This document shows, piece by piece, positions 43,014 through 50,941 of a stretch of DNA of 64,000 nt. Where the stretch lies: assembly GCA_963665735.1 (NCBI GenBank), contig OY762444.1, forward strand, positions 1,116,001 to 1,180,000. Reading direction: 5' to 3'. The position numbers and the translations under genes are program-made. The first letter of the stretch is position 1. Each line of letters starts with the position of its first letter. This stretch comes from CATOSK01 sp963665735 (GTDB lineage Bacteria; Chloroflexota; Dehalococcoidia; Lucifugimonadales; UBA3495). Below the pieces are notes generated by a model that had not been told where the DNA came from, searched no databases, and worked only from the letters and a program-made list of their open reading frames with translations.

Positions 43014-43517
43014 AGGTCCAGGAGCGACGGTTCAGGGGAACCCGGCGTCACGGGAACACGAGGTTGCCGCAGCCGGGGAGTGCGAGCGTACCTGAACGCC
43101 GCATCACGGGAATATGAAACTCCGGACGCATGGAATCCGGGATACCTGGACGCTCGGAAATCCGGAGTTACGGGCATACCGGCGCCGGGCAATCCCGAAT
43201 CTTGGATTCCGGGAAGTTCCCACGTCCGTGACCTTGGGAACCGGGCGATGCAGGATGTTGGACACAAAACATTCCAAGATTACGGATACACGGAAACCGG
43301 GCAATCCGGCCGTCCGGCATTATCAGAATCACGAACCACGGCAACCCGGACATAGGGCAATACGGGAATCCAAGTTCACGGAGATTCCACACCACGGCAT
43401 CAATTACATCCCAACCTACGGCAACTTCGCAACGGAGCAGTACGAACTTCCGGGCCCACGGGCACTTCGCAATCCGGCATTGCCGGAACCCCGACCACCG
43501 GCCACAAGGAGAAAGCC
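43014..43517. repeat. Degenerate repeat tract of GGnAATCCGG words
   Basis: About 500 bases assembled from variants of (A)CGGGnAATCCGGn, such as GGAATCCGGG, GGAAATCCGG, GGCAATCCGG, GGGAATCC and GCAATCCGGC, at irregular 9- to 20-base spacing. Open frames cross it (for example 43114-43521) but have no ribosome site and only low-complexity translation, so I do not call a gene. Confidence 0.6.
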
Positions 43518-43973
43518 ATGACCACAGCCGATTCCCACGCCAGGCCCCTGCTGGCCAAACTGGTTCTGGAGGCCATGGAACGCAACCGGGATGAACTTTC
43601 AGAAATCAGGGACGGCGCCGCGAAGATCCTGCTCACCCTGGTGGACGCCGTCAGCCGGAACCACGACGCCTGGTGCCGGGGCGCCGTCCTGCGGGACCGC
43701 CGGGGCAACCCGGTTTCGGACCGGCACCAGGCAGTCTCGGGCTGAGCCGAAGGCCTGGTGGCGGTCGCCGCCCACGTGATGAGATGCGACCGGACGGACT
43801 ACCTGGACGCCCTGGCCCTGCTGGGCCGGCGTCCGGGGGTGAAAGGCATGGCGGGAATATCCGCCAGCAACGACGCTGCGGAGACGGACGTGGGAACCAT
43901 CCTGGAATGGTTCGGCGAAGCGGCCACGGGGAGGCTGGAGGGGAAGGGACCGGAGGCCCCCGGAAGGCCCTGA
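43518..43973 (+). CDS. DUF6197-like gene with in-frame TGA at the conserved Cys (copy 13)
   Basis: ATG 43518 follows CAAGGAGAAAG. 75 codons run to TGA 43743-43745; the same frame then continues to 43973. The parts join as DAWCRGAVLRDRRG, AVSG-stop-AEGLVAVAA, ISASNDAAETDVGTILEWFGEAA. Paralogue 7994 has AVSFCAEGL, so TGA replaces the TGC of the conserved Cys. Right after it, GGTGGC-GGTC-GCCGCC (43757-43772) is a 6-bp stem (one G-U) with a GGTC loop 17 bases from the TGA. Either a selenocysteine codon or a single nonsense change. No sel genes are in the window. Confidence 0.6.
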
Positions 43974-44023
43974 TTTCCACGTTTTTAGAACAGCCGGACC
44001 GGCCCGATTTCGACCAAAAACCG

Positions 44024-44383
44024 GAATAACGGGAATAACGGCCGCGGCGACTCGTTATTCCGATTTTCCGCACATATTTTCCACGCCAAGCGTGGGTACG
44101 CTTATCCGTTCTTATTCCAAAAATTGGTCTGACCAATCGGCCGTTATTTTTTCTCCGAAAATCCGTTCGGGGCCCAAACGTAAATGCGAACGAAAAAGCG
44201 TCTGGAGAATAATAACTTATGTTCTACGTTATTCCGAACACTTTTGGCCCCGGACCCGTTTTCACGCCTGATTTCGCCCTTTTTTATTAGAACACACGCC
44301 TGCAGAATAACGGAATAACGAATAACGAGATTTTTTTCGCTGTTGTCCTCGCGCGCACGCGCGAGCCCGTTATTCCGTTATTC
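44024..44383. repeat. GTTATTC/GAATAAC iteron region (A/T-rich spacer)
   Basis: No gene between 43974 and 44559. At least eight exact GTTATTC or GAATAAC copies: 44024, 44033, 44054, 44228, 44305, 44313, 44320, 44369 and 44377. Several are in direct repeat at 7- to 9-base steps (GAATAACGGAATAACGAAT). Also a CTCGCGCG-CA-CGCGCGAG palindrome (44349-44366) and A/T runs. Looks like an iteron-type origin, partition or operator site. Confidence 0.65.
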
Positions 44384-44485
44384 TAGGTGACCCGTAAAAC
44401 AGTTGCGGCGTGCAACAAACCCCGGGTTTTAGAACACTCCCACACCCCACTGTGGAAGGGAATCCCGCAACCGGTCTCTCCCCCT

Positions 44486-44515
44486 CGGCCCGCCGGGTGT
44501 GACGGGGGCGGGCCG
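44486..44515 (+). promoter_or_regulatory. GC hairpin leader upstream of the zinc-ribbon gene
   Basis: Perfect 9-bp stem CGGCCCGCC/GGCGGGCCG with loop GGGTGTGACGGG. Start codon 45 bases downstream. Same group as 50942 and 52880, with GGGTGT in place of GGCTGT. Confidence 0.55.
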
Positions 44516-44559
44516 CTTTCACCACGGCCCGGACACCATCCCCCGGGGAGATGAACCCC

Positions 44560-44799
44560 ATGCTCACCCGAGTACTGGACCCCAACACCCACTCCTGCGC
44601 AACCTGCGGCGGCAGCCTGGCTCTGGAGGACGACCCCACCGGCCTCTACCGGGTATGCCTCATGTGCAACCGCAGCGTCTGCCTGGAGGAACGCTCCCCC
44701 GCGTCTCCCACCGCCGGCGCCCGGGCCGTCCACGTCAACCCGGTACGGGGCCTGGCCCACATCCTCAACCGGCTCACCCCGGGACTTCGGACGGCGTAA
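44560..44799 (+). CDS. Small zinc-ribbon protein
   Basis: 79 residues from ATG 44560 (CCGGGGAGATG before it; ATG 44551 would sit on the ribosome site). CATCGGS and CLMCNRSVC make a two-knuckle zinc ribbon. The tail has VHVNPVRGLAHILNRL. Unknown role. Confidence 0.6.
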   Translation: MLTRVLDPNTHSCATCGGSLALEDDPTGLYRVCLMCNRSVCLEERSPASPTAGARAVHVNPVRGLAHILNRLTPGLRTA

Positions 44800-44822
44800 A
44801 ACCCCGCCGGAACCCAAAAGAA

Positions 44823-44828
44823 TAGAAT
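44823..44828 (+). promoter_or_regulatory. -10 box (TAGAAT) before the PAC2 gene
   Basis: AGAATAGAATCGG, 76 bases before ATG 44905. Confidence 0.4.
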
Positions 44829-44904
44829 CGGCGTGGGGATTTTCTCTTCCCCGTTCGTCCCACCAGTGACTCCCCCACGCCGCCAGGAACGGAGGCAAGC
44901 AGTT

Positions 44905-46137
44905 ATGAAAACGTCCAAGCCGAGCATCGCCCAGTCCATCCAGGCCGACCAGGAACCCCGGAGGTTCCGGGAACTGCGGGAATTGTTGTCGAAGAGCGCT
45001 TCGCCCCGGGGATTCAAGAAGGCTTTGACCACGCCCCACGCGGCCGGCGGCGACCCCAACCGTGGGGACGAACCCGGCTTCGGCGATGAGACCGTCGACC
45101 CCGTGGAATTCCCCCTGGCCCCTGACCACCGGCCACCGGCCGGAAGTAACCGCAAGGTTAATGACGGGAGCCGCTATCGCCGGAGCGATAGCGAAGCGAA
45201 AACCAACGCCATCCCCAACCTGGACTTCCTGGACGACCCGCCCCCCAACAACGGCATCCTGGTCATCGCCATGGCCGGCGCCAGGGACGTCCTGATGGCC
45301 GCCAGCGCCGCCGCCGAACGGGTGACCCTGGCCATGGACGGCCGGGTCCTGGCCCGCACCGTCCTTGACCGGTTCCACCTCTACCACGACGGGATGCCCC
45401 AACTGACGTGGAAGGAGAACAACCACGCCGTCACCACCTGGCCCTCCCTGGAACTCTACGTCCCGGGGGAGAAATTCCAACCCGGCCCCCTGATCCTGGT
45501 GGGGCCCCGTCCCACCGTCAACCTGAAGGCCTTCGCCGACACGGTGGCCCGGATCTGCCGGGAACTGGGAATAACCTCCCTCGTCCACCTGCAGGCCACC
45601 GTGGGCAACTGCTCCCACAACCGCCCGGTGCCGGTGGCGGCCGAGGGCGTCAGCCCCGAATACGGGGGCGAGGTCAACGACCGGCTGAGGCGGATGCGGG
45701 CCTCGGCCCAGCCCTCCGGGCCGGCCGCCGTGTCCCAGGACGGCGCCGTGCTTCACTCCGCCATATCCGCCGGAATTCCCCTGCTGAGCATCGGCGCCGT
45801 GAGCCCCGCCTACTTCCAGTTCTGCCCCGACCTGCGGGTGGCGTACCGGCTGGCCACCGTCATCAGGGACGTGGCCGGACTGCCGGCGGACCTGGACCTG
45901 TCGGAACTGGCCGGCCAGGCGGCGTCATACGCCGGGAACCTGGCCCTGCTGGAATCCCGGGACCCCATGATCCAGGCCATGGCCCGGAGCGTGGAAGAGG
46001 ATATGGACCGCCGGGAAGCGCAGGCGGAGGAATCCTCCGCGGCCCCGGTGACCGGCCTGGAACCCGGGGACGAGCAGGCCATGACCGACGACATCGAGGC
46101 CTTTCTACGCAACCAGCGGGAGGCGGAAGGCGGCTAG
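44905..46137 (+). CDS. PAC2-family protein (proteasome-assembly-chaperone-like)
   Basis: 410 residues from ATG 44905 (GGAGGCAAGCAG). Core: GILVIAMAGARDVLMAASAAAERV, LILVGPRPTVNLKAFADTV, LGITSLVHLQATVGNCSHNRPVPV, GIPLLSIGAVSPAYFQFCP. PAC2 proteins are found in archaea, Actinobacteria and Chloroflexota, where their role is unclear. Residues about 79-100 (GSNRKVNDGSRYRRSDSEAK) are encoded by a twin-hairpin repeat also found at 49080, inserted in frame in a linker. The first 75 residues are disordered. Confidence 0.8.
   Translation: MKTSKPSIAQSIQADQEPRRFRELRELLSKSASPRGFKKALTTPHAAGGDPNRGDEPGFGDETVDPVEFPLAPDHRPPAGSNRKVNDGSRYRRSDSEAKTNAIPNLDFLDDPPPNNGILVIAMAGARDVLMAASAAAERVTLAMDGRVLARTVLDRFHLYHDGMPQLTWKENNHAVTTWPSLELYVPGEKFQPGPLILVGPRPTVNLKAFADTVARICRELGITSLVHLQATVGNCSHNRPVPVAAEGVSPEYGGEVNDRLRRMRASAQPSGPAAVSQDGAVLHSAISAGIPLLSIGAVSPAYFQFCPDLRVAYRLATVIRDVAGLPADLDLSELAGQAASYAGNLALLESRDPMIQAMARSVEEDMDRREAQAEESSAAPVTGLEPGDEQAMTDDIEAFLRNQREAEGG
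45141..45200 (+). repeat. Twin-hairpin element, copy 1 (in frame inside the PAC2 gene)
   Basis: Hairpin 1: AGTAACC-GCAA-GGTTAAT (45145-45162). Hairpin 2: GCTATCGC-CGGA-GCGATAGC (45173-45192). They are separated by GACGGGAGCC and followed by GAAGCGAA. Copy 2 at 49080 has the same layout with different stem bases in hairpin 1. Confidence 0.75.
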
Positions 46138-46140
46138 CCC

Positions 46141-46190
46141 CCCAGGATTGAAAGGGGTTTCGACCCCGGATTAGAATGGGTTCCCCAAGC
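46141..46190. repeat. GATTGAAAGGGG element, doubled
   Basis: GGATTGAAAGGGGTTTCGAC, CCC, GGATTAGAATGGGTTCC. Immediately after the PAC2 stop. Confidence 0.6.
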
Positions 46191-46300
46191 CGTTGGCAGT
46201 CAACGAAACGATTTCCCCGCCCGGCGTCGCCTTTGCTTCATGCGCCGTGTTCCCGGCGCCGCCGGGAGATGCGAGAACGAGAACCCGTGGAGATGAGACC

Positions 46301-46498
46301 ATGACGGAACAGGATTGGATAGTCACCGAGGACGGAATCATCCTGATAAAGACCGAACAACCCGGTCGCTACCTGAAGCTGGATCCCAAACCCGAGACCA
46401 TGTACCCGCCGGAAGTCCTCGAAGTCCTGCCCGACGAAGGCTCCCAGCCCTGCGTTCGCTCCGTTCTGGAAACGATATTGGACCAACAGGAACAGTAG
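46301..46498 (+). CDS. Small protein, tandem paralogue pair member 1
   Basis: 65 residues. GATGCGAGAACGAGAAC-CCGTGGAGATGAGACC precedes it. Begins DWIVTEDGIILI, then GRYLKLDPKP and a Cys-containing VRSVLETIL. The gene at 46708 shares start pattern, upstream sequence and ending. Function unknown. Confidence 0.65.
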   Translation: MTEQDWIVTEDGIILIKTEQPGRYLKLDPKPETMYPPEVLEVLPDEGSQPCVRSVLETILDQQEQ

Positions 46499-46540
46499 GG
46501 ATCCAAAGGCATTTCGGCCCCGCCCCGCCCCATATCCTCC

Positions 46541-46612
46541 ACCAGTGGACAGTGGATAGTGACCAGTGACCAGGCCGTTCCACCAACTATCCACCAGCCA
46601 CTGACCACTGAA
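46541..46612. repeat. Inverted repeat GTGGATAGT/ACTATCCAC in spacer
   Basis: GTGGATAGT (46552-46560) and ACTATCCAC (46586-46594) are perfect 9-bp arms; CAGTGG and CCACTG extend them. The loop holds GACCAGTGACCAGG. Best-formed member of the CCACTG/GGCCACC spacer class. Confidence 0.7.
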
Positions 46613-46707
46613 CACCACCCCCGCCCCCGTCGTCTCCGGTGCTGTTCGCGCCGTTTCCCCTTCGACGACGTGGGGGATGCGAGAACGCAACCAGTGGAGA
46701 TGAGACG

Positions 46708-47004
46708 ATGCTCAGGAACGGATGGAGAGTCACCGAGGAGGGCGCCCTGTGGATGGGAGCCCAGCCCCTGCCCGGGGGCGGAACCAGCGTGGTGATGGCC
46801 AAGGTCAACCGGGAACGTCCGGTGGAAGAGATGGAACCCGGTCTATACATGAGGCTGATGGTGGACTGCGTTCCCCAGACCGTCCTGCAGCTGAACCCCC
46901 CGGGGGACGAGGATACCCCGGAGGCCTTCGCGGAAACCCATCCCGCCATGCCCTGCGTCCACGCGGCGGTGGAGATGATCGTCAAACAGCGGGCGGCCGG
47001 ATGA
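46708..47004 (+). CDS. Small protein, tandem paralogue pair member 2
   Basis: 98 residues. GATGCGAGAACGCAACCAG and TGGAGATGAGACG upstream match the leader of 46301. WRVTEEGALWM, EPGLYMRLMVDCVPQTVLQL and PCVHAAVEMIV parallel WIVTEDGIILI, PGRYLKLD and PCVRSVLETIL of the partner. Longer by a middle insert. Confidence 0.65.
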   Translation: MLRNGWRVTEEGALWMGAQPLPGGGTSVVMAKVNRERPVEEMEPGLYMRLMVDCVPQTVLQLNPPGDEDTPEAFAETHPAMPCVHAAVEMIVKQRAAG

Positions 47005-47039
47005 CCGCAGCCGGCGGCCGGGGGCGGTCAGCCCGGTCC

Positions 47040-47505
47040 CCAAACGCCGTTTCCGGCCCCTGAAATCCCCTTGAGGCATTTGGATACCGTCCCGGGCCGA
47101 AATGCCCCGGAAAATCGCTCTCAGCGCGCCCTATGGACATTCCCGGGGCCGGCGAGACCCCCAATTTACGGCATAACCCCGTACCGGACACCCGGAAACC
47201 CCGTAAAATCGGCCCCAGAGCGTCCCCAGACGCCGCTGGCGGGCCTTTTTGTCCCTTTTTGGCACTGGACACCGCCCCGGGTTAAAATCGCCCGGAAAAT
47301 CACTCTCAGCGCGCCATACGAACATCCCTGGGGCCGGCGAGACCCCCTGTTTACGAGATAAACCCGCATTGCATACCCCAATACCCCGTAAAAACGGCCC
47401 CAGAGCGTCCCCAGACGCCGCTGGCGGGCCTTCCAGACCATTTCCGGCACTCTGGACCGTCCCGGGCTGAAATGCCCCGGAAAACGGCTTACAGCACGCT
47501 TTTTG
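47040..47505 (+). repeat. 185-bp tandem repeat, about 2.5 units, noncoding
   Basis: CCCCGGAAAA-type anchors at 47111, 47296 and 47481 are exactly 185 apart. Each full unit contains CCCCGTAAAA (TAAAAT-like in unit 1), then GGCCCCAGAGCGTCCCCAG, ACGCCGCTGGCGGGCC and, in unit 1, TTTTTGTCCCTTTTT. GGCCC/GGGCC with an inner CGCC-GCT-GGCG plus the T-run resembles a terminator. It could be a tandem small-RNA or attenuator array. No ORF with coding bias. Confidence 0.7.
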
Positions 47506-47547
47506 ACCGGGAGTAGTCTCCATCCCAACAGTCAGCCGGAGAAGAAC

Positions 47548-48240
47548 GTGAGAATCCCCGACCTGGCCTTCCTGATGCTGATGTCAGGCGTTATCGCAGC
47601 GGTCCTGCTGCTCATCGCGGCCGGTGAGGGAACCTCCCCCTGGGCCTTTCTCATATCGGCCACCTTCCTGTCCCTAGGCTGGCTCGGCGCCGGACAAAAC
47701 CTGAGGATAGCCGTTCACCGCCTTTACGCCAGGATTTGGGGGCCCAAGGCCAAGGCCACCGCGTCGGCGCGGATTGTCGTTCCCCCGGGGCCGCACTCCG
47801 CGGTCTGGCTGGCCATGCGCATGGAGGTGGAACTGCCCCGGAGGACGGACTCCGGCCCCTGGCGGTTCAGGTGCCTGGCAGACGAGGACGGTGCCGTGAC
47901 CGTGGAGCTGGAAATCCATGACTGCCCGGTGCCCCGGCTGGACCGGGAGTTGCACAAGCGGGTGACGCCTCTGCTAGCGGAGGCGGACCACCTGGTGAAC
48001 CCGGACGTTCCGATTCAACACCGGCTGTGGGTGGAAATGGACGGGCCCAACCCGCTACCCAGCCTGGAGGCCCGGGACCCGTACAAACCCGTCAGCGACC
48101 CGAGCGCTGGAATAGCCTATGACATCAGGCAAAGCTGGAACAGGACGACGGTGGAGCAGACCCGGACGACCCTGAGAATCGAGTCCAACCACCTGGAGTC
48201 CATGGTGAACAACGCCCGGCGGCGGCTGACGGGAGCGTAG
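47548..48240 (+). CDS. Membrane protein with two N-terminal helices
   Basis: 230 residues from GTG 47548 (CCGGAGAAGAAC). Two membrane helices (LAFLMLMSGVIAAVLLLIA and WAFLISATFLSLGWLGAG), then a cytoplasmic domain with RFRCLADEDGAVTVELEIHDCPV. No enzymatic motif. Follows the tandem repeat, which may be its leader. Confidence 0.65.
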   Translation: MRIPDLAFLMLMSGVIAAVLLLIAAGEGTSPWAFLISATFLSLGWLGAGQNLRIAVHRLYARIWGPKAKATASARIVVPPGPHSAVWLAMRMEVELPRRTDSGPWRFRCLADEDGAVTVELEIHDCPVPRLDRELHKRVTPLLAEADHLVNPDVPIQHRLWVEMDGPNPLPSLEARDPYKPVSDPSAGIAYDIRQSWNRTTVEQTRTTLRIESNHLESMVNNARRRLTGA

Positions 48241-48296
48241 GCCCCCGGATTGAAAGCGGTTTGATTGAAAAGGGTTCCGACCCCGCCCCCACAGTG
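48241..48296. repeat. GATTGAAAGGGG element, doubled
   Basis: CGGATTGAAAGCGGTTT, GATTGAAAAGGGTTCCGAC and CCCGCCCCC directly after the stop of 47548. Confidence 0.6.
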
Positions 48297-48361
48297 GAAA
48301 TAAAGCCCCGCCGGTGGCCAACGTCCACCGGACCCCAACCACCGGCCCCCGGGAGAAAGCC

Positions 48362-48727
48362 ATGCTCAGAAGCCAGCCCTTCAGGATCGCCGAACTCAGG
48401 TTCCCCGGCAATCCCCAGTTCACCGGGAATCACCTGCTGTACGCCGTCGACCGCACGGCGACCCTGGCCGTCAAGGGAGAACGGAATTCCCGGGCCATAG
48501 ACCTGGGATTCTCCCTGTGGGAAGCCCACTCGGAACTGGAGCGGGCGCCCACCCGGGAGAAAGCCCTGGAATGGCTGCAAAAGGCGGGAGACCGTTGCGC
48601 CGGCATAACCGATTCCGTGGATGAAACGTCGCCGGCCGCGGAGTCGGCCGAACGTACCCGGCGTATGTGCGCCGAGGCGGCGCGGGCCCTGGAACAGGGG
48701 CAGGAAAAACGCATCCCCAAACGATGA
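48362..48727 (+). CDS. Small helical protein
   Basis: 121 residues from ATG 48362 (CCGGGAGAAAGCC). N-terminal beta part (FRIAELRFPGNPQFTGNHLLYAV), then helices with KALEWLQKAGDRCAGI. No family recognised. Confidence 0.6.
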   Translation: MLRSQPFRIAELRFPGNPQFTGNHLLYAVDRTATLAVKGERNSRAIDLGFSLWEAHSELERAPTREKALEWLQKAGDRCAGITDSVDETSPAAESAERTRRMCAEAARALEQGQEKRIPKR

Positions 48728-48748
48728 AACACCCCGGGAGAACAGATG

Positions 48749-49069
48749 ATGGAATTCAAGGTCACCACCGAACACATCGGGGGAGCGGTCAGAGGGCAGT
48801 CAAGCCGGTGTCCTGTAGCCCTGGCCCTGGCGAGCGCCGGAGCCCAATCCCCCCTGGTGGGCCAGGCCAACGGCGAGTACCGCCGGGGCGGTCGCAACTA
48901 CTTCTTCACGATAACCGGCCGGGTGCGAAATTGGATCAACGCCTATGACCAGGGGGAGGAAGTCCTTCCCTTCAACGGCGAACTGGTCCGCACCGAAACG
49001 GGCGGCCTGGAGATGCGAATGATGCCGGGACAGCCTGCGTCTGTCCCCGCAGTTGCCAGTGGACGGTGA
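48749..49069 (+). CDS. Family B small protein (paralogue of 15993)
   Basis: 106 residues (ATG 48746 or 48749; CGGGAGAAC upstream). FKVTTEHIGGAVRG, RCPVALALASAG, GEYRRGGRNYFF, RNWINAYDQGEEVLPFNGEL correspond segment by segment to 15993. The C-terminal 20 residues lead into repeat DNA. Confidence 0.68.
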   Translation: MEFKVTTEHIGGAVRGQSSRCPVALALASAGAQSPLVGQANGEYRRGGRNYFFTITGRVRNWINAYDQGEEVLPFNGELVRTETGGLEMRMMPGQPASVPAVASGR

Positions 49070-49079
49070 CCGGTGCGGA

Positions 49080-49135
49080 AGTGTCCGCAAGGACACTGAC
49101 GGGAGCAGCTATCGCAGGGGCGATAGCAAAGCGAA
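49080..49135 (+). repeat. Twin-hairpin element, copy 2 (intergenic)
   Basis: Hairpin 1: AGTGTCC-GCAA-GGACACT, perfect 7-bp (49080-49097). Hairpin 2: GCTATCGC-AGGG-GCGATAGC, perfect 8-bp (49108-49127). Spacer GACGGGAGCA; then AAAGCGAA. Compare 45141: stem 1 differs on both sides so that pairing is kept, while the GCAA loop is unchanged. Confidence 0.75.
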
Positions 49136-49149
49136 GCCAGTCCCCACCC

Positions 49150-49212
49150 GTCCCCAACTATCCACCAACCACTGACCACCGACTACTAACCACCGGCCAC
49201 CGGCCACCGGAG
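49150..49212. repeat. CCACTGACCACC / GGCCACCGG repeat tract
   Basis: AACTATCCACCAACCACTG, ACCACCGACTACTAACC, ACCGGCCACCGGCCACCGG run straight into GAGGGAAA, the ribosome site of 49218. Confidence 0.65.
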
Positions 49213-49217
49213 GGAAA

Positions 49218-50021
49218 ATGCTGCGCTACATGATAGAAATTCACCCCGACCGGGTTCCCCGACTGGCCGGATTTCTCAAGAACCAGCGGGTTGAATTCGA
49301 CCCCGTGGGGAACCTAATCCCCGACCGCGGGATCGACAACCACTACGCCGGCGACGCGCCCGCAAGCGGGTGGGACCTGGACTGGCTGCCCGACGCCCTC
49401 AACCAACGGCTGGAAATCATGGGAGAACCCACCCGGCTGCGCCCTGACGTCAGGTCCGCCGGACTCCCGGCCTGCGCCGCCCTGCTGGACTTCTGCTTCA
49501 ACTCAGCCCGCTGGAACGGGACTCCCTGGCAGAACGTCCCCGAAGACCTGGACCCCGAAGCCTGGGCGGAATTCGCGGCGAAGCATCCCGCCGCAGTCCA
49601 CGCCGCGGGAGAACCGCCCCCCGAACCCGTCGCCCCAGGGGAAGAAATTCCCGACCTGGGGGGAATCCTCATCGGCGACTACGGTTGGCGGGAACCCCTG
49701 ATGCGGATGATGGTGGAACTGGAGCGGGAGGTTTACGACGAAGAAGGCGGTGACCCCAGCTCCGGCCCATGGGACCGGGACGACTCCCTGCTCAGCGAAA
49801 GGGAAATCCTGGAACTGGCCCCCGACGCCATGGAACTCCTGTACCGGGAGGCCGACCGGTTCCCGCTCCAAAACTACCTGGCCGATACCCTGGACGACCT
49901 GACCGAAGGCATCGGCGTGGGCGCGCTCAGGAAGCTGCCGGAGGACCAGGAGAAAGCTCTCCGGGAAAGGATGAAACCGCTGCTGGAAGCGGAGCAAGCC
50001 GAGAGGGAAGGGAAAGAGTAG
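49218..50021 (+). CDS. Family C protein (long member 1)
   Basis: 267 residues. RYMIEIHPDRVPRLAGFL, VEFDPVGNLIPD, DLDWLPDALNQRLEIMGE, RPDVRSAGLPACAALLDF, KHPAAVHAAGEPPP align by pattern with 62351. Acidic middle and helical C-terminus (QEKALRERMKPLLEAEQAE). Function unknown; found only in this window as far as I can say. Confidence 0.7.
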   Translation: MLRYMIEIHPDRVPRLAGFLKNQRVEFDPVGNLIPDRGIDNHYAGDAPASGWDLDWLPDALNQRLEIMGEPTRLRPDVRSAGLPACAALLDFCFNSARWNGTPWQNVPEDLDPEAWAEFAAKHPAAVHAAGEPPPEPVAPGEEIPDLGGILIGDYGWREPLMRMMVELEREVYDEEGGDPSSGPWDRDDSLLSEREILELAPDAMELLYREADRFPLQNYLADTLDDLTEGIGVGALRKLPEDQEKALRERMKPLLEAEQAEREGKE

Positions 50022-50023
50022 CC

Positions 50024-50428
50024 ATGCTGCCCGAAGTTGAAGGAACCCTGCTGCACATCCTCCCATGGGGCAGCAAATTCCGGCCCGAACGGGCAGTTGA
50101 ATGGCGTCACGGGCCGCCGGCGGTTCTGCAGACCGACGGCGACGGGAGGACCTGGCTGGCCTGGTTGAGCGACCGGGACGAAGATACCGAGCGCTGGATT
50201 TTTCTTGCCCTGGGGCCCGACGGGCTGGCCCGCGCCCTGGCCGGTGAGACCGGCATCCCGGAGATTCTCGCCAATGCCGGGGACGGGTTCATCGTCGTCG
50301 CCGACGTGGACCCGGATGACCGGATAACCCACGCCGTGGCCGCCTACGCGTCCCGTCTATCCCCGGACTACTACCCAGCCCGCATCCAGGAGGCCGGGCA
50401 ACCGTCACGGCCTCAAGTCCCCGCGTGA
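50024..50428 (+). CDS. Hypothetical protein
   Basis: 134 residues, 2 bases after 49218 with AGGGAAAGAG ahead. GTLLHILPWGSKFRPERAVEW, LGPDGLARALAGETGIPEIL, FIVVADVDPDDRITHAVA. Mixed alpha/beta. Its 3' end overlaps the convergent gene at 50405. Confidence 0.6.
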   Translation: MLPEVEGTLLHILPWGSKFRPERAVEWRHGPPAVLQTDGDGRTWLAWLSDRDEDTERWIFLALGPDGLARALAGETGIPEILANAGDGFIVVADVDPDDRITHAVAAYASRLSPDYYPARIQEAGQPSRPQVPA

Positions 50429-50827
50429 ACCGGAGCGGCGAGCTTCGTAAATCTCGCTTTTCAATTCTTCGGCCGAGCGTCCGTCCTTCCAGCCGCCGGC
50501 CGCGGACCGCATCTTCCCGAGTCGTTCGGAGAACGAAAGCTCAGAAGTACCCCCGTCCGGTTCCAGGTCCTCGTAACGGAGGAACCACCGTCCGCCGGGA
50601 TGTCGGCCGGCGCCGACCTGCAACGGTTCGGGACGGCCGGCGGCCATCCATTGCCGTTGGTCGGCCCTCTCCTCCCTCAATTCAATCAACACCCGGGCCG
50701 CTGCCGCATAGCAGCTCTCCTTGTCCGAATGCCAGAACTCAACCTTGGGGAAATCGGGCTCATTCCGGCTGTCGCCGTCGGGATGCCAAAAGGACAACAT
50801 CCATCTGACGTTTAGATTATCGCTCAT
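50405..50827 (-). CDS. Hypothetical protein, convergent
   Basis: 140 residues from ATG 50827 (minus strand); the frame is open 16 codons further. VRWMLSFWHPDGDSRNEPDF, CYAAAARVLIELREERADQ, GRWFLRYEDLEPDGG. Isolated minus-strand gene; no clear ribosome site. Plausible but not certain. Confidence 0.5.
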   Translation of the reverse strand: MSDNLNVRWMLSFWHPDGDSRNEPDFPKVEFWHSDKESCYAAAARVLIELREERADQRQWMAAGRPEPLQVGAGRHPGGRWFLRYEDLEPDGGTSELSFSERLGKMRSAAGGWKDGRSAEELKSEIYEARRSGSRGDLRP

Positions 50828-50941
50828 GGGAGACGGCCTCAGACTGCAAAATCCGTGCGTCCCAGTTTCCGGCAATGAAAGGGACCGGTCAAGGTTTTAC
50901 CCACGTGGGAACGACCGGTTCCCACCCATTCCACCGTTTTG

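Noticed and set aside
43114..43521. 135-codon frame in the AATCCGG repeat tract
   Set aside because: Codons follow the repeat words; no ribosome site and no family resemblance.
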